A DNA stretch of 64,000 nucleotides from Clostridium sp. BSD9I1 (GCF_900185645.1 NZ_FYAM01000023.1:744001-808000), one strand, 5' to 3'; positions 9,568 through 18,290 are shown, counted from the first letter of the stretch. Numbers and translations are program-made. Notes: generated from the sequence alone by a model not told the origin.

Positions 9568-10023
9568 CTAAAAAAGATGTAACCCATATTTAAGTAATAA
9601 ATAAATTCCCAATATAACAAAGACAATGATTGTGCCAATAGCTCTTCCGATAAAAAATCTTTTCACACTTCTATCCCCTTTCAAATCAAATTTAAATACC
9701 ACTATCCCTACAAAAACAATACCCAAAACAACAATTATTGCTGGCATAAAGTTTGAATGTGAATTTTTGTTTAATGCCATTCCAATAAAAGCTCCAATCA
9801 ATAATAATGCCGACGTTGCAAGAAATAAATTTTTCTTGATTGAAGATACCACTCTTTTGTCATCAAATTCTGTTGGAATTGGCAAAGTGTGACCTTCAAA
9901 CTCAAGTTTACAGCTTTCACAACTTTTTAAATGATTCGAAACTAAATTAATGCTGTCCTTGCTAGCAACGCCATCTTTTACAAGCGGTATTAAATCCAAT
10001 ATAACATCACATGATATATTCAT
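9568..10023 (-). CDS. Zinc-finger anti-sigma factor
   Basis: The 151-residue protein begins with a zf-HC2/ZAS-type domain (HLKSCESC, the H-x3-C-x2-C motif, near residues 31-38) and continues with three predicted membrane segments. Its ATG overlaps the stop of the sigma gene (ATGA) with GGAGG inside the sigma gene end, so the two are translationally coupled. It should hold the ECF sigma factor at the membrane until an envelope or redox signal releases it. No target operon is evident next to it. Confidence 0.85.
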   Translation of the reverse strand: MNISCDVILDLIPLVKDGVASKDSINLVSNHLKSCESCKLEFEGHTLPIPTEFDDKRVVSSIKKNLFLATSALLLIGAFIGMALNKNSHSNFMPAIIVVLGIVFVGIVVFKFDLKGDRSVKRFFIGRAIGTIIVFVILGIYLLLKYGLHLF

Positions 10024-10508
10024 ATTAATTCCTCCTTTTTCAATATGGATTTAAGCCATTTCTTTGTTCTAAAATCTATTACTCTTGCCGAGTTTTCAGA
10101 AATACCTATCTTCTCTGATATTTCGCAGTAGCTTATCCCATCAACACGCATATTTACTATTTTTTGAATTTGAACATCTTTCATTTTTAACAGTTCACAC
10201 ACTCTATCGGCTATTTGCTTTGTACTAAGGATATCAAAGGTGCTATCTGTAATATATAGCTCTAAAAGGTCGCTATATTCTACTGTAGGCCTATCCTTTC
10301 GCAAATTTTGCAACCATAGATGACGAGCAATACTAAATAGCCATGTTTTAATTGATGAATTGCCCTTAAAACTACCAATAGAATAAATAGCCTTTACAAA
10401 TGTTTCAGAAAGCAAATCCTCTGAAAGAGTAGGATTATGAGTTATACTCAACAAATAATTATATATATCTTGCTTATATTCTAAGTACAGTTTTTCTATA
10501 TGATTCAC
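10020..10508 (-). CDS. ECF-type RNA polymerase sigma factor
   Basis: The GTG start at 10508 follows AAAGGGGG. The 162-residue protein has sigma region 2 (YKQDIYNYLLSITHN through the -10 recognition helix FKGNSSIKTWLFSIARHLW) and region 4 (VDGISYCEISEKIGISENSARVIDFRTKKWL). It is the size of minimal group 4 sigma factors. Paired with the downstream anti-sigma gene. The ECF subgroup is not assigned. Confidence 0.92.
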   Translation of the reverse strand: MNHIEKLYLEYKQDIYNYLLSITHNPTLSEDLLSETFVKAIYSIGSFKGNSSIKTWLFSIARHLWLQNLRKDRPTVEYSDLLELYITDSTFDILSTKQIADRVCELLKMKDVQIQKIVNMRVDGISYCEISEKIGISENSARVIDFRTKKWLKSILKKEELI

Positions 10509-10981
10509 TTGAATCCCCCTTTCATATAATTAGTCACATTAAGACACAAAATATTACACTACTTTATATAAAATTTTCTATTACTTATTGGTGATTATAT
10601 CATGCACCTGAAATTAATATATTAAACCTAATACAACAAGTAAAAAAATTATTATTAAAACACCGCATTATTCAATTTTCAAAGAACATTGTTCGTATTT
10701 TCATTTTTAGTAGTTATGTCGTGCTATTATCAATTTACGTATTAATCTTTAATCGGTCTATAAACTGTTCCTGTGTAATGCATTAAATAAACATATAACT
10801 TTAATATCTGTATTATTCTTAATTGATTTATTTTACATAAATCTCGCTGAATTATAATAAATTATACTAAGTGGAAAAGTGTCTATTTGTTAAGGGAATA
10901 GTACTTGCTTCTATGTTTAAAGACTTTATAAATAGCTAAACTATCAAGTGTAGTAATTATGTAAAAACAAGAGGTGATAAT
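10509..10981. other. Divergent intergenic region between sigma factor and gapN
   Basis: A 473-bp AT-rich stretch without a convincing gene. It carries repeat copy B at 10657-10691. On the right a TATACT box near 10863 could serve gapN, whose ribosome site GAGGTGATAAT abuts the ATG. Confidence 0.6.
10657..10691. repeat. Dispersed repeat copy B (boxA-like form)
   Basis: Read on the minus strand it runs TGTTCTTTGAAAATTGAAT then AATGCGGTGTTTT. The first part resembles the rRNA antitermination boxA leader of Firmicutes (TGTTCTTTGAAAA). It matches copy D at 53978-54006 and shares its outer end with copies A and C. Confidence 0.65.
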
Positions 10982-12439
10982 ATGTTCAAGAAGATTTTTA
11001 CCAATAATATGATCTATAAAAATCTTTACAATGGTAATTGGATTGAAAGCTCATCAAATAAGTTAATTGAAATAAAATCTCCTGTAGACGGCTCCTTAGT
11101 TGGAAAAATTCAAGCTATGAGCAAAGAAGAAATTGATCGTGCTATAGCAAACTCTAAAGAAGCAGGAATACAGTGGGCTGAAACTCCTATTAACAAAAGA
11201 GCTGAGATTCTTCATAAGGCAGCAGACATATTAGAAAAAAAGAAAGAAGAAATAGCTGAAATATTAGTACATGAAATAGCAAAGGATAGAAAATCATCTA
11301 TTTCGGAAGTACAAAGAACTGCTGATTTTTTTAGATTTACCGCAGATGCAGGAAAAAATTTAGAAGGGGAATCAATTATGGGTGATAAATTCCCAGGTGG
11401 AACAGAAAATAAAATTTCAATTGTAATAAGAGTCCCCCTTGGAACTGTTCTTGCAATTTCCCCTTTTAATTATCCAGTTAATTTGTCAGGATCAAAAATT
11501 GCACCAGCATTAATTGGTGGAAACACAGTTATATTAAAACCACCAACACAAGGTTCTATTAGCGCCTTATACTTAGCACAGGCATTAAATGAGGCAGGTC
11601 TTCCACCAGGAGTAATGAACACAATAACAGGAAGAGGCTCAGACATAGGTGATTATATACTTACACATCCTGGAATTAATTTTATTAACTTTACTGGTAG
11701 TACGGAGGTAGGAAAACATATTGCCAGCATTTCTACTATGGTTCCGCTGCTTATGGAACTTGGAGGAAAGGATGCCGCTATAGTCCTTGAAGATGCTGAC
11801 TTAGAGCAAACTGCATCCCATATAGTCTCTGGTGCCTATTCTTATTCCGGCCAGAGATGTACCGCTGTTAAAAGAATACTTGCCACTGATGAAGTAGCTG
11901 ATAAATTAGTTCCTTTATTAAGAACTAAGATTGAAGATTTAAAGGTGGGAAATCCAGAGGATAACTGCACTATTGTACCTTTAATAGATACCAGATCTGC
12001 AGATTTTGTTCAGGAATTAATTGATGATGCAATTAATAAAGGAGCAACCTTAGTTACAGGTAATAAAAGAAAGGGAAATCTAATCTATCCAACACTATTT
12101 GATAATGTAACTATAGACATGAGGCTTGCATGGGAAGAGCCATTTGGCCCAGTTGTGCCAATAATAAGGGTGAAAGATATGGATGAAGCCATAGAAATAG
12201 CAAATAAATCGGAATATGGCCTGCAGTCTTCTGTATTTACAAAGGATATTAACAATGCCTTCTATATAGCAAAAAAACTAGAGGTTGGTTCTGTTCAAAT
12301 TAACGGCAAAACTGAAAGAGGACCAGACCACTTCCCCTTTATAGGAGTTAAATCTTCTGGTATGGGTACCCAAGGTATAAAATATAGCATTGAAGCTATG
12401 ACTAGACTTAAAGGTATAGTTATAAATTTAGATAAGTAA
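10982..12439 (+). CDS. gapN: NADP-dependent non-phosphorylating glyceraldehyde-3-phosphate dehydrogenase
   Basis: The 485-residue ALDH-superfamily enzyme oxidises glyceraldehyde-3-phosphate directly to 3-phosphoglycerate with NADPH formation, bypassing GAPDH and phosphoglycerate kinase. GapN features are IRVPLGTVLAISPFNYPVNL, FTGSTEVGK, LELGGKDAA (Glu259), SYSGQRCTAVKR (Cys293) and the phosphate-pocket segment NGKTERGPDHFPF. Length matches clostridial GapN (about 480 aa). GAGGTGATAAT precedes the first ATG; a second ATG at codon 10 starts nearer the family consensus. Transcribed alone with its own terminator. It supplies NADPH for biosynthesis in anaerobes lacking a strong oxidative pentose pathway. 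Confidence 0.93.
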   Translation: MFKKIFTNNMIYKNLYNGNWIESSSNKLIEIKSPVDGSLVGKIQAMSKEEIDRAIANSKEAGIQWAETPINKRAEILHKAADILEKKKEEIAEILVHEIAKDRKSSISEVQRTADFFRFTADAGKNLEGESIMGDKFPGGTENKISIVIRVPLGTVLAISPFNYPVNLSGSKIAPALIGGNTVILKPPTQGSISALYLAQALNEAGLPPGVMNTITGRGSDIGDYILTHPGINFINFTGSTEVGKHIASISTMVPLLMELGGKDAAIVLEDADLEQTASHIVSGAYSYSGQRCTAVKRILATDEVADKLVPLLRTKIEDLKVGNPEDNCTIVPLIDTRSADFVQELIDDAINKGATLVTGNKRKGNLIYPTLFDNVTIDMRLAWEEPFGPVVPIIRVKDMDEAIEIANKSEYGLQSSVFTKDINNAFYIAKKLEVGSVQINGKTERGPDHFPFIGVKSSGMGTQGIKYSIEAMTRLKGIVINLDK

Positions 12440-12450
12440 ATATTTAAGGT

Positions 12451-12485
12451 AAGGCTGGTGATAAAACATGTTTACCATCAGCCTT
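12451..12485 (+). terminator. Intrinsic terminator of gapN
   Basis: A 15-bp stem (13 paired, starting AAGGCTG and ending CAGCCTT) with an ACATG loop, followed by ATTATTTTAAT. Confidence 0.75.
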
Positions 12486-12583
12486 ATTATTTTAATCAGT
12501 TTTTAAATAATGCTGAGAGTTTTATAAGTAAGAATGTGTTACAAAATATAAATAGTTGATTTTTTCGGAACACTTTAAAAGTT

Positions 12584-13096
12584 CTACTTAAGTTCTCCTA
12601 TTATCTCTTCAGCACTATTATTTTTTATAAATTTAACTTGAATATCTTTAGTATTATTGACGGCATACCAGAATCTTTTGTCGCCTTCAACTTCTATTAT
12701 TTTTGCTTGTTCTTCACCTACCAATACTTTAGAAATAGATTTGTCATTAATTGCTCCCGAATATATATGTGGCATATTACTCATTAAGGTCCAGTTAATA
12801 GGCGAATTCCATTTTATTCCTTTTGTTTGCCTCCAATTCCACTTATTATTTTCCTTTTCAAAATATCCTATAAAAATAACATCTTCTTGTGGTCTATTTT
12901 CTACAAATACCGCAATAGCATCATTTTCATGAACAACATTCATTTCTGTATGAATGAGTGAATAAGAAAAATTCTTTTCTCCTTCGTGCATCTTCTGTAT
13001 ACTTGTGTTAAAAAAATCCCCGAATGTTTCTTCTTTTGAACACCCAATTAAAAATGCAATACACACTAAAAATATAAAAATAAATTTCTTTTTCAT
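12584..13096 (-). CDS. Putative lipoprotein
   Basis: The 170-residue product has a lipoprotein signal peptide with lipobox LIGC (Cys19), so it should be anchored outside the membrane. The mature part contains WSxxxxWTLMSNMPHIYSGAINDKSI and no known catalytic motif. It is third in a run of three envelope genes (14213 to 12584). GGGGGAGAAA precedes the ATG. Family not recognised. Confidence 0.7.
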   Translation of the reverse strand: MKKKFIFIFLVCIAFLIGCSKEETFGDFFNTSIQKMHEGEKNFSYSLIHTEMNVVHENDAIAVFVENRPQEDVIFIGYFEKENNKWNWRQTKGIKWNSPINWTLMSNMPHIYSGAINDKSISKVLVGEEQAKIIEVEGDKRFWYAVNNTKDIQVKFIKNNSAEEIIGELK

Positions 13097-13147
13097 TTTC
13101 TCCCCCTGATAATCAATTTTTATAAATTATCTATAACCTTTACATGC

Positions 13148-13714
13148 TTAAAAAGCAGTAATCTTTTCTTCATAAATAACTTTTCCATCCCTATCTAAAC
13201 CTTTTAAATATTTTACTTTGCTGCTTTGCATATCTTCATTCCAGTGAAAAATAAACATTTTGCTTTCATCTAAAGCATATCTTAATGTATTTGTCTTACT
13301 TTCGTCTTCAAGCAATATTGTAGTTATTTTAGGGTCACTTACATAACCATAAACTTTTGCTATCATTGTATTATCTTTAATTCCTGAGCCAGACAAGCTA
13401 TAAGATACTTGCTTTGAATGATCTATTGGAGTTCCTGCTACTTGGTTGCCTGGGTACCATTTGATTATTCCTCTTTTAACTGTATTTGCTGAAAACCAAT
13501 CCTTATATCGGCACAAATATATTTTTTCTCCATCTAAGTCTATAGTTTTAATTATTTTTGAAGGTCCATAATGATATGTCCTTTCTGATTGTTCATGTGC
13601 TTTTACAGGTGAAAAATTTCCATAGGAAAAAATTGAATAATTCAAGCATATTACTACAAGTACTATGGCTATAACCCATTCAATAATTGCGCTATGTTTT
13701 TCATTTACTGTCAT
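13148..13714 (-). CDS. Membrane-anchored protein of unknown function
   Basis: The start is set at ATG 13714 (MTVNEKHSAI) with AAGGTG six bases upstream; the frame opens seven codons earlier. One membrane segment (about residues 10-27) is followed by an extracellular domain of about 160 residues rich in beta strands, with a conserved-looking YHYGPSKIIKTIDLDGEKIYLCRYKDW. It overlaps the upstream gene by 14 bases, so translation is probably coupled. Function unknown; context suggests an envelope sensing or accessory operon. Confidence 0.7.
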   Translation of the reverse strand: MTVNEKHSAIIEWVIAIVLVVICLNYSIFSYGNFSPVKAHEQSERTYHYGPSKIIKTIDLDGEKIYLCRYKDWFSANTVKRGIIKWYPGNQVAGTPIDHSKQVSYSLSGSGIKDNTMIAKVYGYVSDPKITTILLEDESKTNTLRYALDESKMFIFHWNEDMQSSKVKYLKGLDRDGKVIYEEKITAF

Positions 13715-14213
13715 TGTTTTCACCTTCTTTTTCAAGTGAAATTTTCATTTCATTTTTCCTATCATACCAATCAAGTTTAAGTGTTATATACTTTGCGTCT
13801 TCATTTATTCTATCAAAACTAATTAATCCATCCTGCCCCCATAGCTTTCCTGAAGACTGTCCTCCATTGTATCGGTACTGATTTCCTTTATCATCAAATA
13901 TATTAATAGCACCTTCGCTAAGGGACCATCCTTGCTCAAACCTTTCCAATGCGTATCTAATATATGTTTTGTCTTCAGTATTAATAATTCTTTTAATTAA
14001 TATAGTATCCTTATCTATTTCCATTTTCTTTCCTACTTCAATTACCTGGGCTTTTTTTGTATCAACCAGTGTCTTAAGGCTTTTACTACCATACTTGCTC
14101 TCTGGCAAGCTCATAAAAGCACTTATAGTAAGTATACCTAAACAAATTGCAATTATTGTTCTTCTTAATCTTTTAATAACATCCACCACCTTGCTTTTAT
14201 TTTCCCTTTCCAA
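13701..14213 (-). CDS. Membrane-anchored DUF4179/DUF5643-like protein
   Basis: The 170-residue protein has an N-terminal membrane segment (about residues 19-36) and an extracellular beta domain with YIRYALERFEQGWSLSEGAINIFDDKGNQY and GLISFDRINEDAKYITLKLDWYDRKNEMKI. This resembles the domain found in anti-sigma-associated DUF4179/DUF5643 proteins. The TTG start at 14213 has no clear ribosome site; in-frame GTG codons 8-9 codons in are alternatives. First gene of the three-gene envelope operon. Confidence 0.65.
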   Translation of the reverse strand: MERENKSKVVDVIKRLRRTIIAICLGILTISAFMSLPESKYGSKSLKTLVDTKKAQVIEVGKKMEIDKDTILIKRIINTEDKTYIRYALERFEQGWSLSEGAINIFDDKGNQYRYNGGQSSGKLWGQDGLISFDRINEDAKYITLKLDWYDRKNEMKISLEKEGENNDSK

Positions 14214-14283
14214 ATAGAAGTTGTGCTAATTTTAAATTCTAATTTATATAACTTATTATCATGTAATATATTACAATTAATCA

Positions 14284-14526
14284 TTACAAAATTCCATTTA
14301 TAAGATACCTCGCCTTTTCATAGTCATCCTTACTTACAGAAACAACATATTGTTTTTCATAGTTCATATCGATCCCAAGGCTTCCAAATTTTCCTCTTGT
14401 ACTACCTGAATGCTTTATGACCTTATAGGTATATTTAATACCTTCCTTTTCTAAAATCCCTCTTACTTTTGATAAATCTTCCATTGAATACCCAATATAT
14501 ACATCTTTCTTATTAAATAAAAACAA
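14284..14526 (-). CDS. DUF2007-like small protein
   Basis: The 80-residue protein starts at a TTG (14526) preceded by AAGGAGAT. It has a ferredoxin-like layout: KKDVYIGYSMEDLSKVRGILEKEGIKYTYKV, then a C-terminal YVVSVSKDDYEKARYLIN. This resembles DUF2007, a putative signal-transducing or metal-handling fold. Its promoter, ribosome site and first 17 codons recur, degraded, in front of the GNAT gene at 23.7 kb. Confidence 0.7.
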   Translation of the reverse strand: MFLFNKKDVYIGYSMEDLSKVRGILEKEGIKYTYKVIKHSGSTRGKFGSLGIDMNYEKQYVVSVSKDDYEKARYLINGIL

Positions 14527-14572
14527 TACACATATCTCCTTTAATTATCGTTGTTTTATAATACATAGTTAT
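14477..14572. repeat. Duplicated promoter/start region, copy 1
   Basis: This stretch covers the promoter, AAGGAG site and first 17 codons of the DUF2007-like gene. It is repeated at 23745-23841 at high identity, beside an unrelated gene. Confidence 0.8.
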
Positions 14573-14596
14573 GTCTACACATAAGAAAATTGCGCC

Positions 14597-15169
14597 TTAT
14601 TTTTTTATTTTCTGAAAAATATAAGCAACAAAAAATCCCCTATCATCTTGATTTTCAGTATACTCAATTAACTCAAAGAACTTTGTTATATCTTCAAAAT
14701 CAGTTGGTTGAATTAAATCTTCCTTTCTAATTTTAGAATCAGCTTTATGCTTATGTCCAAAACCACAAACAAATAAAATACCTCCGTCAGTTATATGACT
14801 TTCAATATCTTTAAGTTGCTGTTTATTCAATCTATAATGATTAATTAAAATGTTATCGTAAATTCCAATATCATCTAAACAATTTGGCATAGTTAAATCA
14901 ATTTGAATTGTATTTACTAAATAACTATTTCTTTTAGCAAACATACTCAAGCGTTCAAGCGCTTTGCTGCTAAAGTCTAATCCTGTAACTCTAAAACCTC
15001 TTTCAAGTAAAAATAAAGCGTTTCTACCATCACCACACGCTATATCAAGAACAGTTCCTTTTTTAAAGCAATCTATATTGTCAACTATTGATTTTTCTGG
15101 ACTTAATGGATTGTCACTTCTATTAGCAAATTTTTCATTCCAATATTCTTCATTTCCCATATACTCCAT
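14597..15169 (-). CDS. Class I SAM-dependent methyltransferase
   Basis: The 190-residue Rossmann methyltransferase has motif I VLDIACGDGRNALFLLERG, motif II VTGLDFSSKALERL and YDNILINHYRLN as the post-I region. The N-terminal EYWNEKFANR is typical of the small TehB/UbiE-like group. The substrate is not deducible. GGGGGG stands about eight bases before ATG 15169; an ATG three codons later is an alternative. It is preceded by the terminator-promoter module that also precedes a GNAT gene at 55.4 kb. Confidence 0.85.
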   Translation of the reverse strand: MEYMGNEEYWNEKFANRSDNPLSPEKSIVDNIDCFKKGTVLDIACGDGRNALFLLERGFRVTGLDFSSKALERLSMFAKRNSYLVNTIQIDLTMPNCLDDIGIYDNILINHYRLNKQQLKDIESHITDGGILFVCGFGHKHKADSKIRKEDLIQPTDFEDITKFFELIEYTENQDDRGFFVAYIFQKIKK

Positions 15170-15218
15170 ATCATAGCCCCCCGTCTATATCTCTTGCCTT
15201 TTTTACTTCTATATTCCA

Positions 15219-15279
15219 ATTATAACATTGTTTTGAAACAATGCCAAAATGCTGAGTCAAGCCATACCTAACTCAGCAT
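15219..15279 (-). promoter_or_regulatory. Terminator-promoter-operator module, copy 1
   Basis: On the minus strand a GCTGAGT/ACTCAGC hairpin is followed by a promoter with TATAAT near 15220. The 17-nt spacer holds the near-palindrome ATTGTTTCAAAACAAT (15227-15242). The same 61 bp recur at 55445-55505 before a different gene. The palindrome's position between -35 and -10 suggests a repressor or activator site. Confidence 0.65.
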
Positions 15280-15308
15280 CTTTTATTTTTGACTTCTTAA
15301 ATTAATGA

Positions 15309-15326
15309 GCGGAACCCTATAAAACT
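15309..15326 (-). ncRNA. Truncated ykkC riboswitch fragment
   Basis: GCGGAACCCTATAAAACT (plus strand) matches 17 of 18 bases of the 5' arm of the ykkC aptamer at 16948-16965, in the same orientation. The GGTCCGAGAG and ACGGAAGGATAAAAG cores are absent, so this cannot be a working aptamer. Probably a remnant of a duplicated leader. Confidence 0.55.
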
Positions 15327-15396
15327 TTTAAAACATAAATATTTTATGTTGCTTAATATATAGTTACGCTTATAAGAATATAATTTATTAGTATAG

Positions 15397-16086
15397 TTAT
15401 ATATTTAGTAATGCCTTTGAAATTTCATCAAATCTTTCATCAGATATGCCAAGTTTTATCTTAAACTTTTCATCATTCATTCTTTCAACAATTATCTTGT
15501 CTGGAGACAACTCCTTAATAACATTTTTTATCTTATTAACAGATTCGTCTGTATCATTATAGCCCTTGATGATTGTTACTTCTAAGATAAATTTTCCTTT
15601 ATATTGTTTATTAAATAAAATCATATTTGAAATATATTCTTCTAGTTTATATCCTTCAATTGGTCTTTGAATCTTTTGGAAGTCTTCTTCTGAAATTGCT
15701 TTTATCTCTCCAATAACTTCATCACACTTATTGGCTATTTGTATATATTCATCCCGACCTAATAAATAGCCGTTAGATAGCAGCCTTACAGGTACTCCCT
15801 TACCTTTGATTAGATCAATAATATCACTAACTTGACTATTTACAAGAGCTTCTCCTTTTGAATTAATAAAAACTAATTCTATCTTATTGTTTTCTATCAT
15901 ACTTTCTAATTCTCTTAATGAGTCACCTATTTCATCAAATGATTGTTGTGTATCTACTTTATTATGTGACCTTCCAATAGGGCAGAATATACAGTCAAAA
16001 TTACAATACTTTTCAGGCAGTATATTTACTTCCAGTACCCTTTTACTATCTTCAATATAAATCTCTTTATAACTAAACCCAGCCAT
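15397..16086 (-). CDS. Radical SAM protein
   Basis: The 229-residue protein has the radical SAM cluster motif C-x3-C-x2-C (YCNFDCIFCP; Cys28, Cys32, Cys35). A partial TIM barrel follows: ELVFINSKGEALVN, VRLLSNGYLLG, EVIGEIKAISEEDFQKIQRP and FILEVTIIKGYND. There is no extra auxiliary-cluster Cys set. This resembles the small YfkA/COG0731-like group rather than a tRNA thiotransferase. It lies 18 bases after the B3/4 gene, so both belong to the riboswitch-controlled operon. Substrate unknown. Confidence 0.85.
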   Translation of the reverse strand: MAGFSYKEIYIEDSKRVLEVNILPEKYCNFDCIFCPIGRSHNKVDTQQSFDEIGDSLRELESMIENNKIELVFINSKGEALVNSQVSDIIDLIKGKGVPVRLLSNGYLLGRDEYIQIANKCDEVIGEIKAISEEDFQKIQRPIEGYKLEEYISNMILFNKQYKGKFILEVTIIKGYNDTDESVNKIKNVIKELSPDKIIVERMNDEKFKIKLGISDERFDEISKALLNI

Positions 16087-16104
16087 TCCTGTCCCCTCCC
16101 AAAA

Positions 16105-16812
16105 TTACTCTATTACTATTTCTTTATTATTAATATCTAAAATTGAAATTTTGCTTGTACCACCTAAATTGTCCTGTACTGCTTTTGCTAAGTCTTTTAA
16201 TGCGTTTTCAAATTCTGTTACTCTACTTTCATCAATTAATTCAATACATAAAAAAGTATTAGTTGTATTTTCAGTGAGCATTGTTCTTACTGCTTCACGC
16301 CAGTTCCAGCACCTGCAAATTGCTCCTTCATTATCTTTATATATTATTTCACCTTCATATGGTGGTTCACTTTTATCTGTTCCTAATGTAACAAAATTTT
16401 CATTTCCCTCAGCCGTAGTCAATCTTATACACCCTGCAAATGTATCAATATCCTCACCACCACATGGTAATGCGTATCTTAGTGAAATAGAATTGTAAAT
16501 ATCAACTAGTGGATTAATAGTTCCTATGTGATTTCCATTATGAACTCTTTTTAGCAATGCCTCTATGGATGATCTTGCACCTTTCTTTGTTTTAAATTTT
16601 TGGAATGCTTCTCTCCATACTTTTACTACAGCATTTTTACTAAATTCTTCACTTTGTAAATGCTTTAATGCTTCCTTTTCTGCCTCTGAGATCATTTCTG
16701 CATATTGATCTTTATCTTTTATACAATTGTCTATACCACGACAAGTGACAATCCCGATCTTTGCATTAGGAAATAGACTCCAAAAGGAATCTTCAATGAC
16801 AAACTTTTTCAT
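16105..16812 (-). CDS. B3/4 (tRNA-binding/PheT-like) domain protein
   Basis: The start is at ATG 16812, with GGAGG seven bases upstream; a TTG one codon earlier is less well placed. The 235-residue protein is a stand-alone B3/4 domain of the kind found in the phenylalanyl-tRNA synthetase beta chain (COG3382): VVKVWREAFQKFKTKKGARSSIEALLKRV, INPLVDIYNSISLRYALPCGGEDID and GEIIYKDNEGAICRCWNWREAVRTMLTE. Solo B3/4 proteins have no settled function; an editing or amino-acid/nucleotide binding role is possible. It is the first gene behind a ykkC-family riboswitch. Confidence 0.88.
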   Translation of the reverse strand: MKKFVIEDSFWSLFPNAKIGIVTCRGIDNCIKDKDQYAEMISEAEKEALKHLQSEEFSKNAVVKVWREAFQKFKTKKGARSSIEALLKRVHNGNHIGTINPLVDIYNSISLRYALPCGGEDIDTFAGCIRLTTAEGNENFVTLGTDKSEPPYEGEIIYKDNEGAICRCWNWREAVRTMLTENTTNTFLCIELIDESRVTEFENALKDLAKAVQDNLGGTSKISILDINNKEIVIE

Positions 16813-16844
16813 CAAAATACCTCCAGTATTAAAAATTTAAAAAT

Positions 16845-16887
16845 AAAAAAAGCCTATGGAAATATTATTAAATATCTCCCAGGCTTT
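16845..16887 (-). terminator. Riboswitch expression-platform terminator
   Basis: On the minus strand AAAGCCT-GGGAGATATT pairs with AATATTTCC-A-TAGGCTTT, followed by a T-tract. The 5' side of the stem is the 3' end of the ykkC aptamer, so aptamer folding and termination exclude each other: an ON switch. Confidence 0.85.
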
Positions 16888-16968
16888 TATCCTTCCGTGT
16901 ACACAGTAAACTGTGCGTTTTCTCTCGGACCTGCCAATGATAAATTGCGGAACCCTAGAAAACTAAAC
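16873..16968 (-). ncRNA. ykkC-family riboswitch (probably guanidine-I class)
   Basis: On the minus strand the conserved blocks appear in order: TTTTCTAGGGTTCCGC, then AGGTCCGAGAGAAAACGC, a CACAG-TTTA-CTGTG hairpin, and ACACGGAAGGATAAAAGCC followed by TGGGAGAT. These match the ykkC-yxkD consensus. Guanidine-I is favoured because the ACGG-GGATAAAAG core is intact, but ppGpp or PRPP subtypes cannot be excluded by eye. A terminator overlaps its 3' end and the B3/4 gene follows. Confidence 0.9.
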
Positions 16969-17096
16969 TATATATTATTATAATCTGCAAATATAAATGA
17001 ATTTTAGCATAATATGAAACTTGAATCAATAAAATATTAATTTTTATTAAAATTTTATATGGTGAAATAAAAACATTGAATGTTCAGGTAGTCATT

Positions 17097-18290
17097 TTAT
17101 AATAACATCTCACTAATATCCTTAAATAAGTTCCCTTCAGTATCACAGATCTTTACATGAGTTTTATTATTTTCATAGGTGAAGTATAAAATAAGTTTCC
17201 TGTTATTATTTTCTTCGTACCTTTCGCTAATTTTAACTGGACCAAATAAATTTTTATCCTCTACAATAACTTTTGGACTTCCGTTATAATTAGCAATTTT
17301 TATTTGTCCTTCATGTTTCTCATTATAAGATGTATAGATTAAAGAATAGTCTTCATTAAAGGTAATTAAATTAATAGAAGGAACTGCTCCAAATCTATCT
17401 AAGTTAAAAGGAATTGTATCTAATTTTAAAGAACTGCCTTTATTTTCAACATTTCTTCTAATCATAAATATATTTAGTTTATTATTTTCAGAACTATTGC
17501 TTAAATTCATTCCAGAATAACCATCACTAAAATGCACTATATCTTTAGTAGTAACAATATTTTTTATAATAGGTTTATTTAACCTACTAACTGGAGTGCC
17601 ATCATAGTTCATGGAATATAGATGAATTCCATCTTTTTTTAAGGAAGTATACGTTAAATATCCGTCTAATCTATTAGCGGAAACTATATAATAAGGCTTC
17701 TTATAATGCTTCATAAAATCTGGTGGTGTACTTTGATTATTAAAGAATGAAAAGCTTCCTCCATATAATTGCTTAACATATATAAAACTATCATCAGGTT
17801 TTGTAAAAAAAAGACTACCTTTAAAGTCCATGCTATTTGCATTTTCAAAGTCTTCTATAGTAAGCAAATCATAAGAATAATCTAATTTTTTATTTTCATT
17901 TAAGTTAATTTTAGTTCTAATAATACCTTTGTCAAACGTGGTAATTATATCATCACTTGAAAATGAATCATCATGAAATATTGCATTATTTAAAGTTTTA
18001 TGAGAATAAGATTGATGCAATAATTTTGATTCTCCAGTATCAATATTTAAACAATATAAATAAGACATAGGTGTGCCATTTTCTTCTCTACTGGATAATA
18101 TTAAAAGAATGTTTCCTGGACGATCTTCCAGCCACGTTATTTCTTTTATTTCTCCAAACTTTTTTGAATTTATATTAATGCTGGGTTGTTTGTATTTAGG
18201 TGCTTCTATATTAAAATTCTCATAAGCGTACGATAGAATAGTTAATATAAGCATTATTAATGTAAAAGTGAGCATTCTAAGCTTTTTCAT
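17097..18290 (-). CDS. Secreted beta-propeller-like protein
   Basis: The 397-residue protein has an N-terminal signal or anchor (residues 5-22). The remainder is rich in short beta strands with repeating xxLYCLNIDTGESKLL, GIHLYSMNYDGTPVSRLN and QIKIANYNGSPKVI units, typical of TolB/WD40-like or DUF5050-like propellers. No catalytic motif is seen. GGAGGGAG precedes the ATG. It is divergent from the membrane protein gene at 18362, and the 70-bp region between them contains TATAAT near 18311. Confidence 0.7.
   Translation of the reverse strand: MKKLRMLTFTLIMLILTILSYAYENFNIEAPKYKQPSININSKKFGEIKEITWLEDRPGNILLILSSREENGTPMSYLYCLNIDTGESKLLHQSYSHKTLNNAIFHDDSFSSDDIITTFDKGIIRTKINLNENKKLDYSYDLLTIEDFENANSMDFKGSLFFTKPDDSFIYVKQLYGGSFSFFNNQSTPPDFMKHYKKPYYIVSANRLDGYLTYTSLKKDGIHLYSMNYDGTPVSRLNKPIIKNIVTTKDIVHFSDGYSGMNLSNSSENNKLNIFMIRRNVENKGSSLKLDTIPFNLDRFGAVPSINLITFNEDYSLIYTSYNEKHEGQIKIANYNGSPKVIVEDKNLFGPVKISERYEENNNRKLILYFTYENNKTHVKICDTEGNLFKDISEMLL

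Noticed and set aside
10657-10691. An rRNA operon leader because of the boxA-like sequence
   Set aside because: No rRNA or tRNA sequence follows on either strand within the window.
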